Shown one piece after another: positions 1-6,649 of a DNA stretch of 13,152 nt (its first letter is position 1; every line of letters starts with the position of its first letter). The position numbers and the translations under genes were made by a program. The stretch is taken from NCBI GenBank assembly GCA_023435725.1, contig JAEYRD010000241.1, positions 1 through 13,152 of the forward strand, written 5' to 3'. Source of the DNA: Pseudomonadota bacterium. GTDB lineage: Bacteria; Pseudomonadota; Alphaproteobacteria; Rhizobiales; Xanthobacteraceae. The notes under the pieces are model-generated. The model saw only the letters and a program-made list of their open reading frames with translations, had not been told where the DNA came from and did no database searches.

Positions 1-6
1 CCCCAA

Positions 7-34
7 CCCTCTCCCCGTAAGAACGGGGAGAGGG
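7..34. repeat. Perfect intergenic hairpin (CCCTCTCCCCGT / ACGGGGAGAGGG)
   Basis: A perfect 12-bp inverted repeat (7-18 and 23-34) with the 4-base loop AAGA. It lies about 30 bases beyond the stop of the minus-strand substrate-binding protein gene. No T-run follows the stem on the minus strand, so it is not a classic intrinsic terminator, although it could stabilise the mRNA 3' end or help end transcription. The same CCCTCTCCC/GGGAGAGGG theme recurs at 5264-5287 and 5411-5432, so this is one copy of a dispersed palindromic family. That such repeats are common between genes in Bradyrhizobium genomes is from general knowledge. Confidence 0.75.
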
Positions 35-65
35 AGAAGAGGCAGCGGAAATCGCGGAGAGAGCC

Positions 66-1295
66 CTACTCCGACATCGGCTTGTCGGAGATGTCCCAAT
101 CCTTGCCGGTGAAGGTCGAGATGTAGAGCGTCTTCATCGGCGTGTAGTCCTCGGGCGTGTAGCTGTAGGTGACGCCGTCGAGGAAATAGGGCGAGTGGAA
201 GCCCGCGAGCGTTGAAGCCTGCTTCAGCACGTTGGCGCGGGTGAGCTGGTCGCCGCAACGGCGCAGGATCTCGCCCATGGACACTGCCTGGCCGTAGCCG
301 GCGAAAGCGATGGTGTTATCAGGATCGATCGTCGGGATGTACTTCTTGCGCAGCTCCTCGAACGCCATCACGTCGGGATCCTTCTCCCATTTCGGGAGGC
401 CGACCTCCTTGTTGTAGCGGATGGCGACGATGCCGGTGGCGTTCTCGAGCCCGGCGGCATTGAGGATCGAGCGGCCGGTCGAACCCGCCGACAAGAGTTG
501 CAGCGGCTTCCAGCCGAGCTCGGCCACTTTGCGGATCGACTGCGACGTCGCCTTGCCAGTGGTGATGTTGTAGAAGACGTCCGCGCCCGACTTCGAGAGA
601 TTGATGAGCTGGGAATCGACCGTCGGATCGGTGAGATCGTAGGTCTGCTCCATGATCACCTGCGCGGTGCCGCCCGCATCCGCGAGCACCTTCTTGAACG
701 GGCCCAGGAAGTCGCGGCCGAAATCGTCGTTCTGGTAGAGGATGCCGATCTTCGCATTCGGCTTCACGGCGACGACGTGCCGCGCCAGGATACGCGCTTC
801 GGTCGGATAGAGCGGCAGGCCCGCCATGGTCCATTTGAACTCTTTCGGATTATTCCACTTCGACGCGCCGGTGTTGAGCAGGAGCTGCGGCACGCCCTTG
901 GAGTTCAGGTATTTGTGCACGGCCGTCTGCGGCGCGGTGCCGAGCGAGCCGTAGAGCGCAAGCACCTCTTCCTGCTCGACCAGGCGCCGCGTCGCCTCGA
1001 CGCATTTCGGCGCGCTGTAGGCGTCGTCCATGGTGAGGAATTTGACCTTGCGTCCGTTGATACCTCCCTTCTCGTTCAGCATCTGGAAATAGGCTTCCCC
1101 GATGCGGCCGAGCACGCCGTAAAGCGAACCGGCGCCTGAATGCGGCACGGTCTGCCCGATCTTGATCTCGGTGTCGCTGGCGCCCGCATCGTATTTCTTC
1201 TCCGCGGCCCAGACGTACGGCGCAGGCAAAGTGGATGCAGCGATGGCGGCGAGCGCGGCGGCGCTGAAATCGCGCCGCGATGGATTCTTCGTCAT
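66..1295 (-). CDS. ABC transporter substrate-binding protein, branched-chain amino acid (LivK-like) type
   Basis: A 409-residue periplasmic binding protein of the Peripla_BP_6/LivK type, which captures a small ligand (amino acid, amide, urea or similar) for an ABC importer. The N-terminus carries a twin-arginine motif, SRRDF at residues 6-10, then an Ala-rich hydrophobic stretch and a likely cleavage site at VWA-AE near residue 30, so Tat export is predicted. The mature part starts with the typical 'IKIGQTVPHSG' strand, followed by 'YFQMLNEKGGINGRKV', a family hallmark. I chose the ATG at 1295 over an in-frame ATG at 1376 because GGGAGAA lies just upstream and because the Tat motif then sits at the N-terminus. 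No permease or ATPase gene is visible, so it is an orphan here unless partners lie left of the window. The ligand cannot be read from sequence. Confidence 0.93.
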   Translation of the reverse strand: MTKNPSRRDFSAAALAAIAASTLPAPYVWAAEKKYDAGASDTEIKIGQTVPHSGAGSLYGVLGRIGEAYFQMLNEKGGINGRKVKFLTMDDAYSAPKCVEATRRLVEQEEVLALYGSLGTAPQTAVHKYLNSKGVPQLLLNTGASKWNNPKEFKWTMAGLPLYPTEARILARHVVAVKPNAKIGILYQNDDFGRDFLGPFKKVLADAGGTAQVIMEQTYDLTDPTVDSQLINLSKSGADVFYNITTGKATSQSIRKVAELGWKPLQLLSAGSTGRSILNAAGLENATGIVAIRYNKEVGLPKWEKDPDVMAFEELRKKYIPTIDPDNTIAFAGYGQAVSMGEILRRCGDQLTRANVLKQASTLAGFHSPYFLDGVTYSYTPEDYTPMKTLYISTFTGKDWDISDKPMSE

Positions 1296-1411
1296 TTGTT
1301 GTTTCTCCCTAGCGCACGCATAGTGCTGGGAACGCCGCACGGCTCGCAAGTGGGAAGTCGTTGCTTTGCGACGCAATGACGCTCAAATTGCAGAGCGATT
1401 AGCGCCTAGAC

Positions 1412-2338
1412 TCAAGTTTTCTCGGCGACGACGACGAGGCCACGCACCGGCTCGTTGTTCTCGTTGCGCGGCGACGCCGGCTCCAGCGTCAGCAGCTTGA
1501 AGCCCGCCTTGGCGAGCGCGCCGCGCACATATTCCGATGAATGGGCATAGCGCAGGCCCTCGCCGAGCACGATGCCGCTGCCGTCGTGCGTCTCCAGCGT
1601 GAAGGCGAGCACGCCGCCGGATACGAGCACGCGCTTCGCCTCGGTGAACACCGGCGCGAGATCGGAGAGATAGACAAACGCATCCGCCGCGACGACGAGA
1701 TTCGCGCTCGCATCAGCCTTGCTGCGCAGGCCTTCGATCATGTCGGCGACTTCGAGCTCGGCATAGAGATCGGTAGCGCGCGCTTCCTTGATCATGCCAG
1801 GCGACAGATCGATGCCGATGAAATGATCGACCTGTCTTGCGAAGGCGGCGGCCGCGAGCCCGGTGCCGCAGCCGAGATCGATGGTGCGCTTGAACAAGGC
1901 CGGCTTCTTCGCGGCGACGCGCGCGGCCAACACCGCCTTGAAGATCAGCGCGGGCGCGCGATAGCCGAGATCGTTGATCAGCGCGTGCTCGAAGCGCGGC
2001 GCGTACTGATCGAACAGGGCCTGCACATAGGCCTTGGGCATCTCCGCCATCTGCGCGTCGCCGAGCCGCATCAGGTGCAGGCCGGCGCCATGCCGGTCCG
2101 CCGGATCGGAATCGCGCGCCTTGCGGAAAGCTTCGATCGCCTTGTCCCGCTCGCCGAGTTGCTGACGGATTTCTCCGAGCGTGAACCAGGCCGAGGTGAA
2201 GTTGGGGGCGAGCTCGATCGCCTGCTCCAGGAGGTCGGCGGCGGCGGGCAGATCGCCCTTGAGCTGGAGATCGCGCGCAAACTCGAAGCGGCGGTCGGCC
2301 ATGAGGTCGCCGGAGGTCAGGAACAGACGCAGGGGCAT
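1412..2338 (-). CDS. TPR-containing class I SAM-dependent methyltransferase
   Basis: A 308-residue protein with two parts. Residues about 13-95 form two or more TPR-like helical repeats ('AWFTLGEIRQQLGERDKAIEAF'). From about residue 150 comes a Rossmann methyltransferase domain with motif I IDLGCGTG at residues 153-160, the acidic 'FIGIDLSPGMI' strand that would bind the SAM ribose, and the later 'VLVSGGVLAFTLET' strand. This architecture matches the COG4976 group of predicted TPR methyltransferases; the substrate is unknown. The start is uncertain: neither the ATG at 2338 nor the in-frame ATG at 2302 (MADRRFEFARD) has a good Shine-Dalgarno sequence. I kept the longer form because, from memory, relatives carry a similar SGDL-ADRRF lead-in. 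It is divergent from the exonuclease gene and on the same strand as the substrate-binding protein gene, 116 bases away, so linkage with the latter is doubtful. Confidence 0.9.
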   Translation of the reverse strand: MPLRLFLTSGDLMADRRFEFARDLQLKGDLPAAADLLEQAIELAPNFTSAWFTLGEIRQQLGERDKAIEAFRKARDSDPADRHGAGLHLMRLGDAQMAEMPKAYVQALFDQYAPRFEHALINDLGYRAPALIFKAVLAARVAAKKPALFKRTIDLGCGTGLAAAAFARQVDHFIGIDLSPGMIKEARATDLYAELEVADMIEGLRSKADASANLVVAADAFVYLSDLAPVFTEAKRVLVSGGVLAFTLETHDGSGIVLGEGLRYAHSSEYVRGALAKAGFKLLTLEPASPRNENNEPVRGLVVVAEKT

Positions 2339-2414
2339 CGGAACTCAGCTCGTCATCGCCGGGCGCCGGCAATCCATCAAAAAAAGAGACTGTTTGGGAG
2401 GATGGATGCGCGGT

Positions 2415-2446
2415 CCCGCCTCCGCCAATGGCTTCGGCGGGCTTTT
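2415..2446 (+). terminator. Terminator- or attenuator-like hairpin in the divergent promoter region
   Basis: CCCGCC (2415-2420) pairs with GGCGGG (2436-2441), and a nested GCC-AAT-GGC stem (2424-2432) sits inside. CTTTT follows on the plus strand. It looks like a short intrinsic terminator, but it lies upstream of the plus-strand exonuclease gene rather than after a gene. It could therefore attenuate leader transcripts or end a small RNA. The T-run is only four bases, so this is tentative. Confidence 0.4.
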
Positions 2447-2499
2447 ACACCGCCGGGCCGGCGAAGCCTAGCGCAGATGGCAAGTCCGCGCATGACGGG

Positions 2500-2529
2500 T
2501 GAACATCGGGGCACCGGTGCCTATATGAT
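2500..2529 (+). promoter_or_regulatory. Perfect dyad and possible promoter at the exonuclease start
   Basis: A perfect 12-bp palindrome, GGCACCGGTGCC, occupies 2510-2521, three bases before the ATG at 2525. A TATGAT hexamer at 2524-2529 (5 of 6 matches to TATAAT) lies 18 bases after TGAACA (2500-2505, 4 of 6 to TTGACA). If this promoter is real, the dyad lies between -35 and -10 as an operator would, and transcription would start close to the second ATG at 2534, giving a nearly leaderless message. The dyad is directly visible; the promoter is inferred. Confidence 0.35.
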
Positions 2530-3571
2530 TACCATGCGTCCGCAAGACATCCTGCTGCCAGTTGCTGCCGGCCTGTGCTGCAAGCCCGGCGGCTTCCATA
2601 TCGACCCTGTCCGCCCCGTGGAGCGAGCCGTGATCACCCACGGCCATTCCGACCATGCCCGCGCCGGCCATGGCGCAGTGCTGGCGACGCAGGAAACGCT
2701 GGACATGATGCGGCTGCGCTATGGCGAGAATTTTGCCGGCTCGACGCAAGTCATCCGCTATGGCGAGGAGATCAGGCTCGGCGATGTCAGCGTCAAATTC
2801 CACCCGGCCGGCCATGTGCTCGGCTCGGCGCAGATCGCTGTGACAGCCAAGGACACCTGCATCGTCGTCTCCGGCGACTACAAGGACGCGCGCGACCCGA
2901 CCTGCACGCCGTTCGAGCTCGTGCCCTGCGACGTTTTCATCACCGAGGCCACGTTCGGCCTTCCGGTGTTTCGGCATGGCGATGCCTTCGATGAAGTGAA
3001 GAAGCTGCTGGCCTCCGTTGCGCTGTTTCCGGAGCGCGCGCATCTGGTCGGCGCCTACTCGCTCGGCAAGGCGCAGCGCGTGATCGCGCTGCTGCGCCAA
3101 GCCGGCTACGACGCGCCGATCTACCTGCATGGCGCGATGGAGACGATCACGCACTACTACCAGAGCCGCGGGATCGAGCTCGGCGAGCTCAGGCCGGTGA
3201 AAGGCGTGAAGAAAGCGGCGCTCGCCGGCACCATCACGCTGGCGCCGCCGTCGGCCACCTCCGATCTCTGGACACGGCGCTTTCCCGATCCGGTCACCGC
3301 GTTCGCCTCCGGCTGGATGCGGGTGCGCGCCCGCGCGCGGCAGCGCGGTGTCGAGCTGCCGCTGGTGATCTCCGATCACGCCGATTGGGACGGCCTCACC
3401 GCGACGATCGCGGCGACCGGTGCCGGCGAAATCTGGGTCACCCACGGCCAGGAAGACGCGCTGGTGCATTGGTGCAAGAGTCGGGGTTTGCGGGCGCAGC
3501 CGCTGGATCTCGTCGGCTATGGCGACGAGGAGGAGAGCGAGACGCCGCTCACTGATGAGGCCGAAGCATGA
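2525..3571 (+). CDS. Ligase-associated DNA exonuclease, metallo-beta-lactamase/beta-CASP fold
   Basis: A 348-residue MBL-fold nuclease of the ligase-associated DNA damage response exonuclease family (related to COG1236 and the Artemis/SNM1-like beta-CASP enzymes). It is thought to trim DNA ends before ligation. The metal-binding HxHxDH motif is at residues 39-44 (HGHSDH), the next His is in 'HPAGHVLGSAQ' (H97), and the bridging Asp is in 'VVSGDYKD' (D118). C-terminal 'SDHADWDG' and 'THGQED' supply the later beta-CASP histidines. Its stop overlaps the ligase start as ATGA, a strong sign of one operon and coupled translation. The frame is open far upstream (from 1541), but that part is antisense to the methyltransferase and unlike the family. 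Starts at 2525 and 2534 are both plausible, neither with a clear Shine-Dalgarno sequence. Confidence 0.93.
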   Translation: MITMRPQDILLPVAAGLCCKPGGFHIDPVRPVERAVITHGHSDHARAGHGAVLATQETLDMMRLRYGENFAGSTQVIRYGEEIRLGDVSVKFHPAGHVLGSAQIAVTAKDTCIVVSGDYKDARDPTCTPFELVPCDVFITEATFGLPVFRHGDAFDEVKKLLASVALFPERAHLVGAYSLGKAQRVIALLRQAGYDAPIYLHGAMETITHYYQSRGIELGELRPVKGVKKAALAGTITLAPPSATSDLWTRRFPDPVTAFASGWMRVRARARQRGVELPLVISDHADWDGLTATIAATGAGEIWVTHGQEDALVHWCKSRGLRAQPLDLVGYGDEEESETPLTDEAEA

Positions 3572-5229
3572 ACCGCTTCGCTGAACTCTTGGACCGCCTC
3601 GCCTACGAGCCCGGCCGCAATAACAAGCTGCGGCTGATCACAGGCTATCTTCGCGAGGTCGGCGATCCCGACCGCGGCTATGCGCTGGCGGCGCTCACCG
3701 GCGCGCTCAGCTTCAAGCACGCCAAGCCCGCGCTGATCCGCGACCTGATCGCGGCCCGCGCCGATGCCGTGCTGTTCGGATTGTCCTACGATTACGTCGG
3801 CGATCTCTCGGAGACGGTGGCGTTGATGTGGCCGAAGGCGGCGATGGCCGCCCACAACAACCCGCCTCCTCCCACCCTCACCGAGGTCGTCACCACCCTC
3901 CGAACGCTCGGCAAGACCGAGCTGCCAAGGCAGCTGGAGCGCTGGCTCGACGAGCTCGACGAGACCGGCCGCTGGGCGCTGTTGAAGCTCGTCACCGGCG
4001 CGCTGCGCATCGGCATTTCCGCGCGCCTGGCCAAGACCGCGGCGGCAGCGCTCGGCGACAAGGACCCGCATGAGGTCGAGCTGATCTGGCCGGGGCTGAG
4101 CCCGCCCTATCTCGACCTGTTCGCCTGGCTGGAGGGCCGCGCGGAAAAGCCGGTCAATCGCGATCCTGCACCGTTCCGGCCCGTGATGCTGGCGCATGCG
4201 ATCGAGGACACGGATTTCGCCGCGCTCGATCCCGCCGACTACATCGCCGAGTGGAAATGGGACGGCATCCGCGTGCAGGCGGTCGCAGGACGCGACGAGC
4301 GCGGACACATCGCCGCGCGGCTCTATTCGCGCACCGGCGAAGACATCACCGGCAGCTTTCCGGATCTCGTGCCGTCGCTGCGCCTGCCCGGCGCGATCGA
4401 CGGCGAGCTTCTGATCCTGCGCGAAGGCCGCGTGCAGAGCTTCAACGTCCTGCAGCAGCGGCTCAACCGCAAGGTTGTCTCGCCGAAGCTGATCAAGGAG
4501 TTTCCGATTCACCTGCGCGCCTACGACCTGCTCGGCGACGATGAGAACGATCTGCGCGAACTGCCGTTCGCGGCGCGGCGCGAGCGGCTGGAGACCTTCA
4601 TCGGGAAGCTCAGTGATCCCCGCATCGATCTGTCGCCGACAGTCCCCTTCGCAAGCTGGGACACGCTCACCGCCGCGCGCGCCGATCCTGCGAGCGCCGG
4701 TGCCGGCGAAGATGCGGACGCTGTCGAAGGCGTGATGCTGAAGCGGCGTGATGCGCCCTACCTGCCGGGCCGGCCGAAGGGCCAGTGGTGGAAGTGGAAG
4801 CACGATCCGCACATCATCGATGCGGTGCTGATGTATGCGCAGCGCGGCCACGGCAAGCGCTCGTCCTACTATTCCGACTACACCTTCGGCGTCTGGACCG
4901 AAGGCGAGACCGGTGACGAGCTGGTGCCGGTGGGAAAGGCCTATTTCGGCTTCACCGACCAGGAGCTGCTTCAGATCGACCGTTTCGTCCGCCGCAACAC
5001 CACGGAAAAATTCGGCCCCGTCCGCCATGTCGTGCACGAGGGCGACAAGGGGCTGGTGCTGGAGGTGGCGTTCGAGGGGCTGCAGCGCTCGCCGCGGCAC
5101 AAATCGGGCGTCGCGATGCGCTTTCCCCGCATCAGCCGCCTGCGCTGGGACAAACCACCGCGCGAGGCCGACCGGCTGGAAACGCTGGAAAAGATGCTGA
5201 AAGCGGAAGTGGCGGAGGTCGAGGCTTGA
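3568..5229 (+). CDS. ATP-dependent DNA ligase (ligase-associated repair operon type)
   Basis: A 553-residue ATP-dependent DNA ligase that seals nicks via an enzyme-AMP intermediate. Domains: an N-terminal DNA-binding helical domain (about 1-200), the nucleotidyltransferase core (about 205-395) and an OB-fold (about 410-530). The AMP-accepting lysine is K230 in KWDG (motif I). Other visible motifs are RTGEDIT, the DGELLI acidic motif, EGVMLKR at 387-393 (motif IV) and WKWKHD around 409-413 (motif V). It lacks the polymerase and phosphoesterase domains of NHEJ LigD, and no ku gene is present. Together with the overlapping MBL nuclease it matches the four-gene 'ligase-associated DNA damage response' group known in many proteobacteria. 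The helicase and PdeM phosphoesterase members are not adjacent here: an intergenic repeat follows the stop at once. Confidence 0.95.
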   Translation: MNRFAELLDRLAYEPGRNNKLRLITGYLREVGDPDRGYALAALTGALSFKHAKPALIRDLIAARADAVLFGLSYDYVGDLSETVALMWPKAAMAAHNNPPPPTLTEVVTTLRTLGKTELPRQLERWLDELDETGRWALLKLVTGALRIGISARLAKTAAAALGDKDPHEVELIWPGLSPPYLDLFAWLEGRAEKPVNRDPAPFRPVMLAHAIEDTDFAALDPADYIAEWKWDGIRVQAVAGRDERGHIAARLYSRTGEDITGSFPDLVPSLRLPGAIDGELLILREGRVQSFNVLQQRLNRKVVSPKLIKEFPIHLRAYDLLGDDENDLRELPFAARRERLETFIGKLSDPRIDLSPTVPFASWDTLTAARADPASAGAGEDADAVEGVMLKRRDAPYLPGRPKGQWWKWKHDPHIIDAVLMYAQRGHGKRSSYYSDYTFGVWTEGETGDELVPVGKAYFGFTDQELLQIDRFVRRNTTEKFGPVRHVVHEGDKGLVLEVAFEGLQRSPRHKSGVAMRFPRISRLRWDKPPREADRLETLEKMLKAEVAEVEA

Positions 5230-5263
5230 GAGCGCTCGATACCCGCCACGAAGGCAGTGCGCT

Positions 5264-5432
5264 CCCTCTCCCGCTTGCGGGAGAGGGCTGGGGAGAGGGT
5301 GTCTCCGCATTGGGATTCCCCAAGAGGCGCGAGCCCTCACCCGGCGCTACGCCATAGCCGAGGCTTCGCCTCGGCGTCTCTTAGGGGACGGCCACCAAAG
5401 GCGGCCTATGCCTCTCCCGCAAGCGGGCGAGG
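5264..5432. repeat. Composite palindromic intergenic repeat after the ligase gene
   Basis: Three hairpins in a row fill most of the 338-base gene-free stretch 5230-5567. The first is CCCTCTCCCGC/GCGGGAGAGGG at 5264-5287, a perfect 11-bp stem. The second is GCCGAGGC/GCCTCGGC at 5357-5375, a perfect 8-bp stem with a TTC loop. The third is CCTCTCCCGC/GCGGGCGAGG at 5411-5432, with one mismatch. The first and third share the CTCTCCCGC arm, so the block looks like one element with related ends. It resembles the hairpin at 7-34. It probably also marks the 3' end of the repair operon. From 5433 to about 5484 nothing recognisable is seen. Confidence 0.65.
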
Positions 5433-5526
5433 CTGCAACCAGCCTGCGGCACGCGCTCGTCCGAATTAAAACGCGGTAAGCTGATTGACGGTCGGGTCGG
5501 GGTTCCCCATGTGCCCCGCCGTGACT

Positions 5527-5550
5527 TATAATAATAGGGGCGAATCCCCT
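5527..5550 (+). promoter_or_regulatory. Perfect TATAAT -10 box and leader hairpin before the DUF6460-like operon
   Basis: TATAAT occurs at 5527-5532, in an AT-rich patch that stands out in this GC-rich DNA, 36 bases before the start codon. No good -35 lies 16-18 bases upstream; TTGACG at 5485-5490 is too far (36-base spacing). A small AGGGG/CCCCT hairpin (5536-5550) follows in the presumed 5' leader, right before the GAGGAG ribosome-binding site. This is probably the promoter of the 5568-7975 operon, perhaps activator-dependent given the poor -35. Confidence 0.5.
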
Positions 5551-5567
5551 TTGAGGAGTTTCTTGCG

Positions 5568-5870
5568 ATGGCCAACGACGTCAGAGATTTGCCGGCCGGC
5601 GGCAGCGAGGGCCTGAACCGCTTCCTCGGCGGCTCGCCGCTGACGGTCGCGTTCCGCCTGATCCTGCTCTCGATCCTGGTTGGCGTCGTACTGGCAGCGA
5701 TCGGCTTCGATCCCTGGAATATCATCTACAGCATTCGCCTGCTGTTCCAGCGTCTGTGGGATCTCGGCTTCGACACCGTGAATTGGCTGTGGCGCTACTT
5801 CCTGCTCGGCGCCGTCATCGTGATCCCGATCTGGCTGCTGTCCCGCGTGTTCGGCGCGCCGCGCCGCTAA
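5568..5870 (+). CDS. Small two-span membrane protein, DUF6460-like
   Basis: A 100-residue protein of unknown function. After a polar N-terminus (1-20), a 'FLGGSPLTVAFRL' segment leads into a first hydrophobic helix (about 28-46). An amphipathic middle 'IIYSIRLLFQRLWDLGFDTVNWLWRY' precedes a second helix (about 76-94), and the end is basic. This pattern matches my recollection of the DUF6460 family of alphaproteobacterial inner-membrane proteins, identified from sequence style only. The ATG at 5568 has a clear GAGGAG about 10 bases upstream. It is first in a likely three-gene operon with an MBL hydrolase (31-base gap) and a MATE exporter. Confidence 0.85.
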   Translation: MANDVRDLPAGGSEGLNRFLGGSPLTVAFRLILLSILVGVVLAAIGFDPWNIIYSIRLLFQRLWDLGFDTVNWLWRYFLLGAVIVIPIWLLSRVFGAPRR

Positions 5871-5901
5871 GTTCGGCTCATACCCTGGAAGGACGCAGCC
5901 G

Positions 5902-6648
5902 ATGCAATTGCGCTTTGTCGGCTGCGGCGACGCCTTCGGCTCCGGCGGCAGGCTCAACACGTGCTTCCACGTCACGGGGCGCGAGGCCAACTTCCTGATC
6001 GATTGCGGTGCGTCGGCCCTGCCGGCGCTGAAGCGGTTCGAGATCGATCGCAATGAAATCGACCTGATCCTGATCACGCATTTCCACGGCGACCATTTTG
6101 CCGGATTGCCGTTCGTCCTGCTTGATGCGCAGTTCTCGCGGCGAACAAAGCCGCTGACGATCGCGGGCCCGCAAGGCATCGAGACCCGGCTCGCGCAGGT
6201 GATGGAGGCGCTGTTCGAGCACTCCTCCAAGACCAAGTCCAGGATCAAGCAGCGCTTCAAGCTGTCCGTCGTCGAGCTCACGCCAGGGCAAAGCCAGAGC
6301 TTCGACGCGGTGACGGTGACGCCCTACCCGGTCGTGCACGGCGAATCCGGCGGTCCCTTTCTCGCCTATCGGGTCGAGGCCGAAGGCCGCACGCTGGCCT
6401 ACAGCGCCGACACCGAATGGACGGAGGCGCTCATTCCGCTGGCGCATGGCGCGGACCTTTTCATCGCCGAGGCCTATATGTACGAAAAGGTGGTCAAGAA
6501 CCATCTCAGCCTGAAGACCTTGGAACAGCACCTCCCCGCGATCGGCGCCAGGCGGCTCGTCCTCACCCATATGAGTGACGATATGCTGTCGCGTCTGGAC
6601 GACGTGTCTCATCTCGCTGCCGAAGACGGCATGGTGCTCACGGTCTGA
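5902..6648 (+). CDS. MBL-fold hydrolase, ribonuclease Z / class II cyclic-nucleotide phosphodiesterase-like
   Basis: A 248-residue metal-dependent phosphodiesterase-type hydrolase of the COG1234 (RNase Z-like) group. The zinc motif HFHGDH is at residues 60-65. Later ligands are the His in 'YPVVHGESGG', the Asp in 'LAYSADTEW' and the His in 'LVLTHMSDDM'. The N-terminal 'LRFVGCGDAFGSGGR' strand is typical of this branch. It is clearly shorter than full RNase Z (about 300 residues) and I see no exosite arm, so a tRNA 3'-processing role should not be assumed; the natural substrate is unknown. The start has GGAAGGA eight bases upstream. The stop is one base from the MATE start, so the two are very likely co-translated. 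Confidence 0.9.
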   Translation: MQLRFVGCGDAFGSGGRLNTCFHVTGREANFLIDCGASALPALKRFEIDRNEIDLILITHFHGDHFAGLPFVLLDAQFSRRTKPLTIAGPQGIETRLAQVMEALFEHSSKTKSRIKQRFKLSVVELTPGQSQSFDAVTVTPYPVVHGESGGPFLAYRVEAEGRTLAYSADTEWTEALIPLAHGADLFIAEAYMYEKVVKNHLSLKTLEQHLPAIGARRLVLTHMSDDMLSRLDDVSHLAAEDGMVLTV

Positions 6649-6649
6649 C

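Noticed and set aside
2406..2471. 21-codon leader peptide frame after GGGAGG
   Set aside because: Not listed as a gene because there is no composition or motif support; kept only as part of the control-region finding.
1541..2524. Long in-frame upstream extension of the exonuclease reading frame
   Set aside because: It is antisense to the methyltransferase, whose motifs are clear, and its residue composition is the Arg/Glu/Ala-rich type expected for an opposite-strand shadow in high-GC DNA.
3517..5340. 607-codon open frame on the minus strand over the ligase gene
   Set aside because: The plus-strand ligase has all adenylation motifs; the antisense frame has low-complexity Arg/Gln/Ala content, no recognisable domain and is a GC-rich shadow.
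5264..5432. Possible CRISPR array or transposon end
   Set aside because: The repeated arms are palindromic hairpins with irregular spacing, without unique spacers of constant length, and no transposase remnant is visible.
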